In this document: positions 54,501-64,000 of the stretch, one piece after another | Layout: each line of letters begins with the position of its first letter | Position numbering within the stretch: the first letter of the stretch is position 1 | Position numbers and translations under genes: made by a program | Notes under the pieces: generated by a model | What the model was told of the DNA's origin: nothing | What the model saw: the letters and a program-made list of their open reading frames with translations, nothing else | The model's database searches: none | Source of the DNA: Forficula auricularia | Taxonomy: Eukaryota > Arthropoda > Insecta > Dermaptera > Forficulidae | Direction: 5' to 3' | DNA length: 64,000 nt | NCBI GenBank assembly: GCA_024734495.1 | Contig: JALMQS010000906.1 | Span: 310,001 to 374,000, forward strand

Positions 54501-56834
54501 GCTTTAAAAAAGTCAGAATATTTTAATTTATTATTTTGGTTGACACGTGTACGTTTTTGGGATTTCTCTGCTTCATGCCATCTTCAGGAATGTTTGATAT
54601 TTCAAAGTTTGTGATGATATGATGCAGAAAAATGCCAAAACTTGGACAAATCGACTGGATTAATAAATAAAATAGCATTTAAATAATTTTTCAATGATAC
54701 GATTAAAGGAAAATATCTTATAAAATATTAGTAGGATTAATAAACTTACAAAAATACAAAAATGTTTTAGAAGTAAATTTCTTAATTTTAACAATAAGGG
54801 AAGTGGGAGATAAGGTGAGAGGGGAAAGGGTTAAAGTACAAAGAATATTTTTGTTTGTCTAAATTGAAGATTAAGAAAGGTTGATTGAAGATTAATTCTT
54901 AGTACACTTTCTCCACCTCCCCTCACCACACATATTTCTAAAAATTGTTTTTTGTAAAATTATTTTTCCAATTTATAACCAGTTTTCTCTGAATCCTGAT
55001 GATGGGCTCACCCCCGAAATATATCGAATTCATAACTTGTTGTTTTATTTCTTTTTTTGTGAAACCTACCTCGCATCTTGCTCAAGTTTTATTATTATTG
55101 TTTCTTGCTTACTTTCTTGTTTACCCTTATCTTTTTATCTGATTTACATACGATAACCCTTGCTCACTCTTACGCCCTACTCACTCGGATCTGACTTCTG
55201 TTACTCTCCTGGACAATTCTCTCTCGACACCCGATCCTGCATCTATCTGTTTCTTTCTCTCCTTACAAAACACTGCCACGTACCCTCTGCCTTTCTCCCG
55301 AAATCGACCCTGTGCTCTCTAAGCCTTCTCTTCACCATTGGCTTGAATAGAATCATTTATTCTATTTATTTATCCTTTTATAATAAAGGCGAATGTGATT
55401 TTATATATGAAGTGTTCTCTATTGCGTATTTTCACGTACTCCATGTTTAACTACAATTCTACCAATTCTATCCGGCACAGCCCCTATTACATACAGTCCA
55501 CTAACATCAACCGTTATAAATCCCCTTTTTGAATTTATTCATTCGTGTTAAACAAGCATCTGATCTTTTATTTATGTAAAACCTACCTAGTATTTAATAT
55601 TTTAAAGTTTCTAAAAAAAAATTATTTTATTTAATATGTTTCACCAAAAACCTACACCATTCTCCCTTAACAAAATTTGTTTTGAAAAGTTTAGAAATCT
55701 TCTCAAGACAGTGCATTTTTAATCGGCGTTTAAAAAAAGGAGGGAAATAAATTTACTTATAATATTACAAATAATTATATTATTATATTAATCGATTTGT
55801 TTTTAATTCGGGGACACTGGTATGCTCTAAACAAGTCAGAATATTTTGATTATACAGTCCATTTTTAATCGGGGTTTAAAAAAAGGAGGGAAATTAATTT
55901 ACTTATAGTATTACAAATAATTATTTGTTTTAAATACAGGGAAATGGGTGTAGTTTAAACAACTAAGAATATTTTAATTTATTATTTTAGTTGACACGTG
56001 TATGTTTGGGACTTCTCTGATTCATGCCATCTTCAGGAATGTTTGATATTTCAAAGTTTGTGATGTATGATGCAGAAAAATGCCAAAACTTAGACAAATC
56101 AACTGGATTAATAAATAAAATAGCATTTAAAGAATTTTTCAATGAAAAAACGTTATTAGCTATATGATACGATTAAGGGAAAATCTCTTATAAAATATTA
56201 GTAGGATTAATAAACTTGTTTCCCTTGAATAAACAAATTGATAAAATGCTTTTTAAAAATACCCTTATGGTCTCCATCGCTATCTTCTTCATCCTCCTCC
56301 TCATTTGAGTCCTCGCTGTTTTCATCTTCATCATTCTTAGCATCTTTATTTCTACTTTTTCCATTCTCCTCGTCCTTGTCATTTTTTATAGATTCTTGTT
56401 TCTTATCGCTAATATCATTTTTTTTAAGATCATTTTTATCTAAATCTTTTTCATGTCCATCAACCTAGAAGAATTAATTAAAATTAACCTTAAATAATGG
56501 AATATCAAAAAGGGGAATTGGTGTAAAAATAATATCAAATGTTTTAATGAATTAGGTTAGAGTATTAATAAATATTATTTTATTTATTTATTGAGAAAAC
56601 ATTAAAAATAATCAGTTCCCGCGTTTTAGAGGTAAACAATATCCACGCCTACGCCATCTTAAACAAGATTACCTGAAGTATTATTTGGTTAATACCTTAA
56701 CAAATGCGAATTTATTCAAAATTATCGATAAAATAATCCTTTTGAAATAAATTAAAAGTATTAGTAATAATATATTATTGATTGATTACCTCCATTTTGT
56801 CGGCTCCTTCGTCTTGTGCTTTATTTGAGGACAT
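45517..56834 (-). CDS. Dek: DEK chromatin protein, six coding exons, 588 aa
   Basis: DEK binds DNA and histones in the nucleus and affects chromatin structure, splicing and replication. Exons in order: 56834-56790, 56464-56263, 48252-48089, 48019-47676, 46619-45770, 45678-45517; GT-AG borders and phases all join (1767 nt). Residues 1-82 are acidic and lysine-rich. Exons 3-4 (83-251) hold the pseudo-SAP/SAP region: RERKKVQRFTSEA, HGKGTALGKIPRIE, LHRVLFNRNPLKP, LKELCDVLDLM, LMEPKDSGKPLP. Exon 5 (252-535) is low-complexity with seven 24-residue repeats. The last exon carries the DEK C-terminal domain (ILEGANLEEITMKTVCEQVY, AFIKTTVK). Human DEK is 375 aa; the extra length is mainly exon 5. Intron 2 is 8 kb and full of inverted repeats. 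The start is the first ATG after the promoter motifs. Confidence 0.95.
45908..46411 (-). repeat. Seven coding repeats of 72 bp in DEK exon 5
   Basis: Units read DLSEGSESEEEKPAPVKKGK plus a lysine tail, with D/F, D/E and V/G/A variation. Each unit joins an SEGSES acidic patch (good casein kinase 2 context) to a KKGKxKK basic patch. All units keep frame. Confidence 0.92.
46984..47506. mobile_element. TTAA-flanked MITE, copy 3, in DEK intron 4
   Basis: TTAAGTTAGTTCTTCCACGA and AAAGAACTACTTTAA end the same 0.52-kb sequence found at 11240 and 13950 (AAAAAGTTTTAGCCTCGTAA inside). It lies between DEK exons 46619 and 47676. Confidence 0.75.
48352..48996. mobile_element. Fold-back element with TTAGGGTGG end in DEK intron 2
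   Basis: TTGGGTATTTTCGAATTTTT then ACGCTGGC pairs with GCCAGCG then TAAAAATTCGAAAAATACCC. The inner arms pair through GGGGTTTTTGGCATTGAACG. Arms are about 290 bases. The first end lies 100 bases from DEK exon 48252-48089. Confidence 0.75.
49508..50755. repeat. 1.25-kb palindrome in DEK intron 2
   Basis: The left arm (49508-50095) and right arm (50160-50753) mirror each other, for example GGTAAAGATTTTATTGCTG with CAGCAATAAAATCTTTACC and GTATAGAGTCGTCTTTGTCG with CGACAAAGACGACTCTATAC. The centre resembles that of 52718-53953 (TATCCAG, TTTTCC, GACAGGA). The right end is cut by a Helitron. Confidence 0.82.
50756..50988 (+). mobile_element. Non-autonomous Helitron, 3' part and terminus
   Basis: G-rich body, GTGCACCCTGGCCAGCAAGA, hairpin GCCGCCGAAGGCGGGC, then CTTGCAG CTAG before T. 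It interrupts the palindrome; the 5' end was not identified. Confidence 0.65.
51308..52270. mobile_element. Fold-back element in DEK intron 2
   Basis: TTTAAGGAGGTCCTTTCGCC is imperfectly mirrored by GGCGTGGAATGCCTCTTA. Inner arms pair well: GCGATTTTTGAGTTTGAAAA with TTTTCAAACTCAAAAATCGC and GTACTCTTCGATTTTTTT with its complement. Confidence 0.6.
52460..54305. mobile_element. Inverted-repeat element with a nested element
   Basis: GATGCTTGTTTAGCACGACT pairs with AGTCGTGCTAAACAAGCATC, and pairing extends through ATCTTCAGGAGTTCACAAAG at 52570. The pair flanks the nested element at 52718-53953. Confidence 0.75.
52718..53953. mobile_element. Nested fold-back element with TTAGGGTGGAG ends
   Basis: TTAGGGTGGAGTGAAAAAG and CTTTTTCGCTCCACCCTAA are its ends, and most of the interior pairs (ATCGATCGTCAAAATAGGCA with TGCCTATATTTGACGATCGA). 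Contains a T(17)-G(12) tract just inside the right end. Confidence 0.78.
54300..56215. repeat. Duplicated segment in DEK intron 2
   Basis: About 450 bases at 54305-54760 recur at 55628-56215 in the same orientation (GTTTCACCAAnAACCTACAC, TCATGCCATCTTCAGGAATG, AAATATTAGTAGGATTAATA). A partial third segment with AATCGGnGTTTAAAAAAAGG lies near 55868. The downstream copy ends about 45 bases from DEK exon 2. Confidence 0.7.
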
Positions 56835-56884
56835 TTTTAAGAAAGTAAGAAAGCAATGAAAGTTAGGATATCCTGGAAGACTCT

Positions 56885-56985
56885 TTGGGAAATGGCGCGA
56901 ATTCCAAGAGTCTCAGCTTCTGGACCAATCGCGGCTTCGGAAGCGGTCACGTGACGGTCACGTGTATGGGCGTGACCTAATACTT
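56885..56985 (-). promoter_or_regulatory. DEK core promoter region
   Basis: Upstream of the DEK ATG, a GC-richer patch contains AAATGGCGCGAA (YY1-like AAATGGCG overlapping an E2F-like TTCGCGCC on the gene strand), CCAAT at 56925-56929 (NF-Y type) and two CACGTG E-boxes at 56948-56953 and 56959-56964, 11 bases apart. No TATA box is evident. Confidence 0.6.
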
Positions 56986-57535
56986 TTTTTTAATTGAAAA
57001 TTAATAGTAACCCTAAATTTAATTATGAATTTATTTATAAGCAAATTAATTCAATTTCAACCGATCTCCCTGATTATAACACAAATTCTTCAGCAAATTA
57101 TTTATTTTCATAAAAATACACGCACACAAATATCGAACTAAGAGTATATATATGTAGAATTTGTTTAAATGAAAATAAAAAAAAAGAAAGTAGATTATAA
57201 CCCAATAAGAAAATATATTCACGGTTTTTAGAATAAGACCGAAATTCAAATATTAATTTTTTTAATCTTAGACAAATAGTTAAATATGAGAGTGAATATT
57301 AATAAAAGCTAGATTTTTAAGGCTTATTTAATGTGAAAGATTTTAAAGCCATTATTTTATAATTAGGGTAGAAATGATTCAGAAAAGATAAAATTGTTAT
57401 TTTTTAAAATAAAAAAAAGAACGGCAAGAGATTATTATTATTTCTAAGATTCTTTCAAAAGTGACTTGTAGAATTTATTTTTATAAATTAAAGGGTTTGT
57501 TCAGTCACACAAAATAAATAAATAGAGTAAACATT

Positions 57536-57930
57536 ATTTATTATAGTATTATTAAAGTTGTTATAGGGAAATAAGGACTTTATCTTTTATGCAGATAATT
57601 TATATTTTATTGTCAACTTTGTTGACTTCTTCAGGGCTCAAATAGTTATCTTCCTTGCATATTTGTCATTTTTATAATTATTCTTTGATAGTAAACATAT
57701 CAAGGCAAGTCATCAACATCAATAATAATAATTGATATGTTTGCTAACAAAGAATAATTATAGAAATGACATATATGCAGGGAAGTTAACTATATTTGAC
57801 CTCCTGAAAAAGTCAACAAAGTTGACAGATAACGTTGGGAATAAAATATAAATTATCTGCATAAAAGATATAGTCCTTATTTCCCTATAACAACTTTAAT
57901 AATATAATCGAAGGACATAAATAATCAAAA
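57536..57930. mobile_element. Fold-back MITE, family with AATAAGGAC ends, copy 2
   Basis: ATTATTAAAGTTGTTATAGG pairs with CCTATAACAACTTTAATAAT; shares TAGGGAAATAAGGAC and GTCAACTTTGTTGACTTCT with the copy at 26165-26560. Confidence 0.78.
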
Positions 57931-58201
57931 TAATTATTTATTAGATAGATTTACTAAAATTATTATTTATTAGGCGTATTTTTTAAGCGAGTTTTTCGTA
58001 GTTCTGATGAAGGGATTAAAGTATTGAAATGTCCACTATAAATTAAAAAGCTATGAAGGATTTATTCTAGATGGTCATGTTATATAGATAAAATATCTAA
58101 AGATTTAATTTTTTTAACATCACATTTTTAAATAATAAATCCCCCTGGAAATTTTAGTGGCTGAAGATGGTCAACCAATGTTGACCGAAACTGTTTAGTG
58201 A

Positions 58202-58301
58202 NNNNNNNNNNNNNNNNNNNNNNNNNNNNNNNNNNNNNNNNNNNNNNNNNNNNNNNNNNNNNNNNNNNNNNNNNNNNNNNNNNNNNNNNNNNNNNNNNNN
58301 N
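58202..58301. other. Assembly gap, 100 N
   Basis: Exactly 100 unknown bases, the usual placeholder for a gap of unknown size. Confidence 0.99.
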
Positions 58302-58826
58302 CAAAATGGATTTTTCAAACACGTGACTTCTCTTTGTTAATCAAATTGGCCCAGACATAACCACCAAGTTTGATACAGATGTCATTTTATAAAGCAAAGA
58401 GTGTGTTTTATCCCTTTCTATAATATCTGTGTATAAATATAATTTCTGCCTCGAGTAATAATTTTCGTAAGTGATATATAAATTACGTTATAGTGTAAAA
58501 ATCTTATCATTATACAAAAAAGTATCGAAATTTCAAACGGAAACGAGACAAAGATATATTCCAATAAAGTTTGTTATGTCCAGTGAAAGCGCAAGTTCAA
58601 TAAATAGATCATCATTATCGAAGGGGAGAAACTTGTAAGTTTATTCTATTATTTTTGTTTTCGAGAAATTACGAGAAAATTCTTTTTTCAAATGTTTTTT
58701 TATGAATTCAAGAATTATTTTTTCAGGTTACATTTATAAATGTAAAATTGATAACTTGCATAAGAGAGGTGTATAAATCAAAGCGAACTGACTTGATCAA
58801 AGCTTTGATTAATTCCAAAGTTCAAG

Positions 58827-59090
58827 ATGACTATAGTGGACAACGGGGCATTAGCGAGGAGGAACGGAGGAAGAAAATTGCCCTTTAATAAAACGTCATT
58901 TTTTGAACATATAGCAGGTAATATAAGAATATTATTAAAAATTGAAATAATATTAAAATTATATTTGAAATAATGCTATTGTTTTTCAGAATCATTAGAG
59001 AAATTACGGGGGGTGCCAACTGGAGAACTTTTACCAAAAGATAGTAAGTGGCTGGCTGGGGCTTCGGAACGAGCGTATGGAAAAAAATAA
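58827..59090 (+). CDS. Candidate small two-exon gene, 63 aa, unrecognised
   Basis: Exon 58827-58917 (30 codons plus one base, donor GTAATA) joins exon 58990-59090 (acceptor TTTTTCAG). The product starts MTIVDNGALARRNGGRKLPF and ends KWLAGASERAYGKK; the middle reads FFEHIAESLEKLRGVPTGEL. There is an in-frame stop upstream, so this ATG is the likely start. An upstream segment (58576-58637) with an ATG frame MSSESASSINRSSLSKGRN and a strong GTAAGT donor may be a 5' exon. A GTAAGT at 59043 offers another donor, so the protein could be longer. No membrane segment, no known family. It diverges from DEK, about 2 kb away. Confidence 0.42.
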
Positions 59091-59214
59091 TGCTGCTAAC
59101 TATTTTTCTCACATAATATATAATTGTATTTTTGTTTAATAAAATATTTTATTTTATTTTGTAAGTTTTATTTAATAAAAAATTTATTTAAAAAAAAATT
59201 GATTATTTATTTAT

Positions 59215-59300
59215 ATACGAGCTTTTCGTGCGTGCCTTTGGCACGCCCTTGAAGCTCGGCCCTCCGGGCTGGTGACCTGGCGGGCGGCGTCTCGGTCCAA
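59215..59300. other. Short GC-rich block with hairpins
   Basis: CGTGCCTTTGGCACG and GGCCCTCCGGGCTGG form small hairpins in otherwise AT-rich sequence. It resembles a Helitron or SINE end, but no family could be assigned. Confidence 0.35.
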
Positions 59301-60046
59301 AAATTTTATTCCTCTTAAAAACCACACTCCAAATGTATACCTGTAAACTCTCGAAAATACATAGTCTCTAAAAGTTTTGCCTCATTTTCGTCCTGACACA
59401 GCTACAGAAATGAGGCTCTAGATATGAATCTGGAAGTATTTTTTTTCTATAATCTACAGCATTGTGATATTTTTTGTGTGGAAATAGATTTATTTAAATA
59501 AGTGGTATCGTGTGAGGAGGAGAATTATATTATATCATTTTTTTAAAATTTGGGATCGATAATCGATATAAGGCTCCAAATATTTAAAAGAGATCAGGTG
59601 TTGTTTGTATGACAGGCTGCTCCAGTATTGCAATGAGAAACTCATATGGGCATGCGTGTCTTAAGTCGTTTAATTTTGTAAAAATCAAAAAATAAGAATA
59701 ACAAAATTTAGATTTTTAAAAAATTATAAAAAAGTGGCAAATTATTAAAAAATAAACAAATAATATATAAATCAAATAAGATGTGATTGATTTCTTTTTC
59801 TGTGCACAAAGAAAAGCGAATTGAATATTTAATTTTTGAGTGGTGAAGGGGGGGGGGTAATAATTATCAATATATTTAATGTTTCTTAATTTAAAATCAA
59901 TTGAGTCTTTCATTTCGAAATTTGAGTTCAAATTACGATTATATTTCAAATTTGCCGCAAATATACCGATGGCGCTCTCTCTCGGCAGCATTACGTCAGC
60001 GTTGCGGCAAATTAATCTAGACAAATATATATAGTATAATAAGAAT

Positions 60047-60335
60047 GTGTCCTAACGATACTTGAGACAGGATCAGTTTGACATCAGAAAATTGTGTTAG
60101 AACGACTCTGACAAACAGTGTCTATTCGACAACCTGATTATTGTCCCCGAAGAACATAGAATCTGATGTCGGCATGATCTGATCATTTAGTTGTCCAAAC
60201 GATACTTAAAAACAGGATCAGATTGACATCAGAAAATTGTGTCAGAACGACAGTGGAAAACAGTGTCTATTGGATAACCGATTATTGTCTCTCGACGAAT
60301 ATAGAATCTGACGCCGGCATGATCTGATCATTTTG
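60047..60335 (+). repeat. Tandem duplication, about 145 bp unit
   Basis: AACGATACTT, TTGACATCAGAAAATTGTGT and GGCATGATCTGATCATTT recur in the same order starting near 60047 and 60192. Confidence 0.7.
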
Positions 60336-60433
60336 ACACCAGACAGATACTGCTTTCGGATATCAATCTGATATTGGATGATGGCCGAAATGACTCTCCG
60401 ACCGTTCCAAAATTTCCACATGTGGCCGGTATG

Positions 60434-61916
60434 TACGAGCCCCCGTCCCATCTCAATTGGCCCGCAATTAACATTTTTTATTTTTAAATAAAATTATGCT
60501 AATTCTACGGTAAATTTAATTAAAATATTTATTTTTATTATCATTTGGAACAACATTTTAAACAATTTTAAAACATTTTATTGTAACATTTAACTTAAAA
60601 TCATTTTTTAATTGTTATAATCCTTATTTTTACATAAAAAATAGTTCTTTGCATTTCACGAATTTTTTTTAAAGAGTCTTTGAACATGTGAGATAATCAA
60701 GTAGGCTTTTTGCCTTTTTCCGACAAAAGAAAGTTTGTTTTGTTTATTATTAGTAAAAATGACTCGTGGAAAGGTTGTTGATGAAAAAATTCGCTCAATT
60801 ATTATTCAAAAAGCGGAAAATCAAACGCGGAAATTGGCGATCTAGTTAATTTATCAAAGTTTACTGCCAGAAATATTATTCGAGTTTATAAAACAACGGG
60901 TACAATAGCTACAAAAACCCTCGATATGCGTCGAAATCCAAAATATCATGATGCCGATAGATCGGGCATTGAAGAAGATTAATAGAAAAAACATGTGTTC
61001 GAACTACTTACTACTTCACTAATTTTTTTTAGGCGAAAGAAAAGCCCCTCTTGACATGAAAACAAAAAGAAAACCCGGCCTAAACGGGCTAAAAGTCACA
61101 CTAGTTGGAAAGTGATGAATTGGAGTAGTGTCCATTGGAGTGATGAGTCTCGTTCTTGAAGCTTGTGTTGGGGACAATCGAAGCAGAGTTATTCGTCAGA
61201 AAAATTAAGCTTTCAATTCAGATTGTTTAAAAAAAGAAAGTAAAATTTCCTGCTTCAGTTGGTGGCATGGGGTTCATAATGTCTGCTAGAGGTGTTGGAA
61301 AACTTCACTTCATTGATGGAATTGTAAACACCAATAAATATTTTCGAGATTTTAAAAAATCGTTACTTCCAACAATGGCAGATGCATTGCAGAATAATAA
61401 TAATTTTCTGTTCCAACAAGAAGGGCGGCCTGCCATACATCAAGAAAATCTTTAAAATGGCTTTCTGATCATAATGTTCCACTTTTTGGAGTGGGTGGCA
61501 ACAGTCCGATTGTCACCAATAGAAGCTCTTTGGCACACAATGAAAAAGCTATTACGAATATAACCAGCTAGAAATGTAGTCGAATTAAAACACAAACTTC
61601 AAAATATTTGGAATACTTTCACTCAAGATGAGTGTCAAAACTTAATAAGTACGTTGCCCAAAAGAATTCAAGCCGAAATTAAAAATAAAGGCGATGTCAC
61701 ACAGTGTAAAGGTTTCGGATTTTGTATGTTTTCCTTGTTTTTACACAATTAAAAAATAATTTTAAGTTAAATGTTACAATAAAATGTTTTAAATTGTTTA
61801 AAATGTTGTTCCATATATAATAAAAATAAATATTTAAATTAAATTTACCGTAAATTAGCATAATTTTATTTAAAAAAAAATATTTGTGGGCCAATTGAGA
61901 TGGGACGGGGCTCGTA
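60434..61916 (+). mobile_element. Tc1-like transposon, dead
   Basis: Long inverted ends (about 190 bases) begin TACGAGCCCC and end GGGGCTCGTA; the TA at each end fits the Tc1 target. The plus-strand transposase is broken by many stops and frameshifts but still shows MTRGKVVDEKIRSII near 60759, VHWSDESRS (first catalytic aspartate region) near 61132, MGFIMSARGVGKLHFIDGIV at 61267, FLFQQEGRPA (degenerate QQDNxP motif) and SLAHNEKA. It is not functional. Confidence 0.85.
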
Positions 61917-61919
61917 TAT

Positions 61920-62430
61920 ATAAATTAAAATTTAGTGAATAAATGTCTAATTATCTACATATATAGAAAAATAAATAAATACATTGTATATGTAAAAAAT
62001 TAGGATAAAAACAATATTTTCCTCTTAAAAAAGTTCAAAATAATCTTAGCTTGAAAGCCAGGGGGGGGCGTAAAAGTTATAATAATTTTTCATTTAATTT
62101 TATCATCCAATAGTCATTTCTTTTATCTTTTATAATCACGAGTGAAAAAATAATTGAATATTGTAGCTCTTGTCCGAAATCGAACTTGAATTTGAATTAT
62201 TTTTAATTTAGAGCTTTTTACACCTAATTTAATTTTCTTGCACGTATAAGAAAAATGTTGAATTATAAAATATAAATAAATAACTGTACTAATTAAAATC
62301 CTCAAAATGTAGTCTGAATTTGAATTTGATTTGTGAAGTTGGTGCGCCTGTATTTAGGCAACATTTTGCACAGAGAATAATGAAAGCTGCGTAAGAGCTA
62401 GGCGAGTCCAGTCGTTGATCGAATGCTCCA
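61920..62430. other. AT-rich intergenic stretch, nothing recognised
   Basis: No coding segment or element end could be supported. Confidence 0.45.
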
Positions 62431-62433
62431 GAG

Positions 62434-63698
62434 CAGGGTTTCTCAAACTTTCGGCTCCACGAACCCCTGTTGAAAGTTTCCAGGTGACAGCGAACCCCTT
62501 AACTAACTAATTAAATCCCCCCTCCCCCCAAAGAAAATAAGGCTTTTATTTCAATAAAAGGTAACAAATAAAGTGCCAAAAGAAATATCTTTTTAATATT
62601 AATGTGATGGGTGGCTTATTTCTTGTCGCAAATGGAGTCAATTTTAGGAATAATTTTGGACAATATTAACCTTAATTCTGACTCGGTATCAAGTCGATTT
62701 CTGTATTTAGTTTTTATCATGACCAGGTGTGAAAACCCACTCTCACATAAGTATGTTGTAGCAAAAGGGTAAAGGAAATTCACCGCTTTGCGTGAGAGTT
62801 CGGGATACTCTTCCTGTCTAGCTGCCCAAAAATCTATCAACAATATCCTTTTAAATCAGCTTGAAGAGTTTCATCTACGCAACATTTCAAATAATGACTC
62901 CTGTTGCTTAATACTCAAAACTAGAATTTATGCTCTCGTTCGTGACGAAAATACCTTTTCAGTTCGTCGGAGAGCTGAGAAAGATGAAGAACAATTTCAG
63001 CCCTTATTTCGGAATCCACGGATAAGGCGTTCGTCGTGATAAATTCATACAAAGAGGAAAACATTTAAAAATATTTCATCTCAAGCAAGTTTTCCAAAAT
63101 TCTATTTTTTTTTTTTTTTTTTTTTATAAGTGCGTTTATTTTGTCCTGCACAGTGAATACACTGCACGTGGAACCTTTCATCGAAGCATTCGTTTCATTG
63201 AGACAAGAAAAAATGTCAGCTAAATAGGTTACTCTTTTTAAGCCAGGTTTAATCTTCAAATCGGAATTTAAGGTTGAAGTCACTGTCTTTCAAAATATAG
63301 ATTTCGTGACGAAATTCAACAAACCGAGCTAATATCCTGCCTTTTTGACAACCAGCGTAGATTACAGTGTAGCAGTAATGAAACATGTTCACTACCCATG
63401 TCTCAGCATAATAATGCGAAAAGTTGAATTTAGCGGACGGGCTTTTTATGTAATTTATTATTTTTACGACCTCTGAAAGTGCTGTTTTTAAATCACTAGG
63501 TATTTTCTTGCTCGCCACTGCTTCTCTGTGCAATGCTCAATGCATACTTTTGACCCCAGGAGCGAGATTTTTAATCTTGGATATTAGTCCAGATATCCTT
63601 CCTGTCATGGCCTTTGCACAGTTAGTGGATATACCACCATTACATAAATCTTGTCGCGAACCCCTAGGGATTCGCGTACCCCAATTTGAGAAACCCTG
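62434..63698 (-). mobile_element. hAT transposon relic with broken transposase
   Basis: CAGGGTTTCTCAAAC and TTTGAGAAACCCTG are inverted; flanks CTCCAGAG and CTCCAATG agree at 6 of 8 bases. Minus-strand pieces in order are HREAVASKKIPSDLKTALSE (63530), SYLADIFSCLNETNASMKG-like (63240-63180) and EYPELSRKAVNFLYPFATTY then LCESGFSHLVMIKTKYRNRL (62800-62680). These match the C-terminal half of ZBED5/FAM200/SCAND3-like hAT transposases including the dimerisation region. The N-terminal BED finger and catalytic start are missing. Confidence 0.85.
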
Positions 63699-63858
63699 CT
63701 CCAATGGAAATATAATTATTTTTGTTAATTTTTATTAATAATTCAAATACAAAGTGTTTATAACACCTTTTTGTAGGGTGTTTAGAAAGTTTTAGTCCCT
63801 TATACCGAAATATTAATGATGTTAAGGTTATTCAAGAGCCTTTAAAATTTATAAATAA

Positions 63859-64000
63859 CTAGCTGCAAGGCCCGCCTTCGGCGGCCCTTCTTGCTGACCA
63901 GTGGGCACGCCCCCTGGACCCCCAGCCCTCGAACCCCAGTCTTACCAATGACAACCCCCGAAACCCACCCAGCACCCCCAACCCCCGGACCATGCCCAAC
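63859..64000 (-). mobile_element. Helitron 3' end, minus strand, running off the window
   Basis: Read on the minus strand: GTGCCCACTGGTCAGCAAGA, hairpin GCCGCCGAAGGCGGGC, CTTGCAG CTAG before T. The C-rich sequence to 64000 is the usual G-rich body in reverse. Confidence 0.7.

Noticed and set aside
54034..55450. Short frames in DEK intron 2 (for example 55160-55450)
   Set aside because: Low-complexity composition, no splice support, embedded in repeated segments.
59716..60024. 102-codon minus frame starting MSRLICRNADVMLPRESAIG
   Set aside because: Only the first 30 residues look non-random; the rest is AT-rich noise and no splice partner or family was recognised.

Overview
The window is eukaryotic, AT-rich and packed with transposable elements. 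Genes are split by short GT-AG introns and AATAAA-type poly(A) signals are present. The element mix (hAT, Tc1/pogo, TTAA-flanked and fold-back elements, Helitrons, LINE pieces, tRNA-derived repeats) suggests an arthropod, most likely an insect. The species cannot be fixed from sequence alone. No bacterial-style operons, rRNA genes or CRISPR arrays were seen.

Two conserved nuclear genes could be reconstructed exon by exon, both on the minus strand. (1) PDS5, the cohesin regulator, occupies 20116 down to 706 with 12 coding exons whose phases all join (745 codons). It runs off the left edge, so only the N-terminal part is present. (2) DEK, the chromatin/SAP-domain protein, occupies 56834 down to 45517 with six exons (588 aa). 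It has a seven-copy 24-residue acidic/basic repeat and a promoter with CCAAT, YY1/E2F-like and paired CACGTG motifs. A third candidate, a two-exon 63-aa plus-strand gene at 58827-59090, is coherent but unrecognised. A TTLL-type tubulin glutamylase pseudogene lies at 22155-24063 as two inverted, decayed, intronless arms joined by a scrambled snap-back centre.

Layout: 1-20.1 kb, PDS5 with element-filled introns, including a nest of a pogo-like element, two hAT-type MITEs and a SINE at 15.1-17.3 kb. 20.4-24.1 kb, fold-back elements and the TTLL pseudogene pair. 24.1-45 kb, no host gene seen: Helitron pieces (including a long intact Helitron helicase frame at 32.5-34.5 kb), LINE reverse-transcriptase pieces, hAT elements with target duplications and fold-back MITEs. 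45.5-56.8 kb, DEK; its 8-kb intron 2 is mostly long inverted repeats. 56.9-64 kb, DEK promoter, a 100-base assembly gap (58202-58301), the candidate small gene, a dead Tc1 transposon, a dead hAT transposon and an inverted Helitron end.

The most unusual item is a hAT-type MITE family (8-bp target duplications, ends CGAGGGGTGA/TCACCCCTCG). Its inside has grown into a 20-bp minisatellite in two copies, and in one of these a 140-bp higher-order repeat has formed. A third copy has no array. It looks like a satellite caught while forming inside a transposon. All functional statements rest on motif recognition by eye; no search was run.
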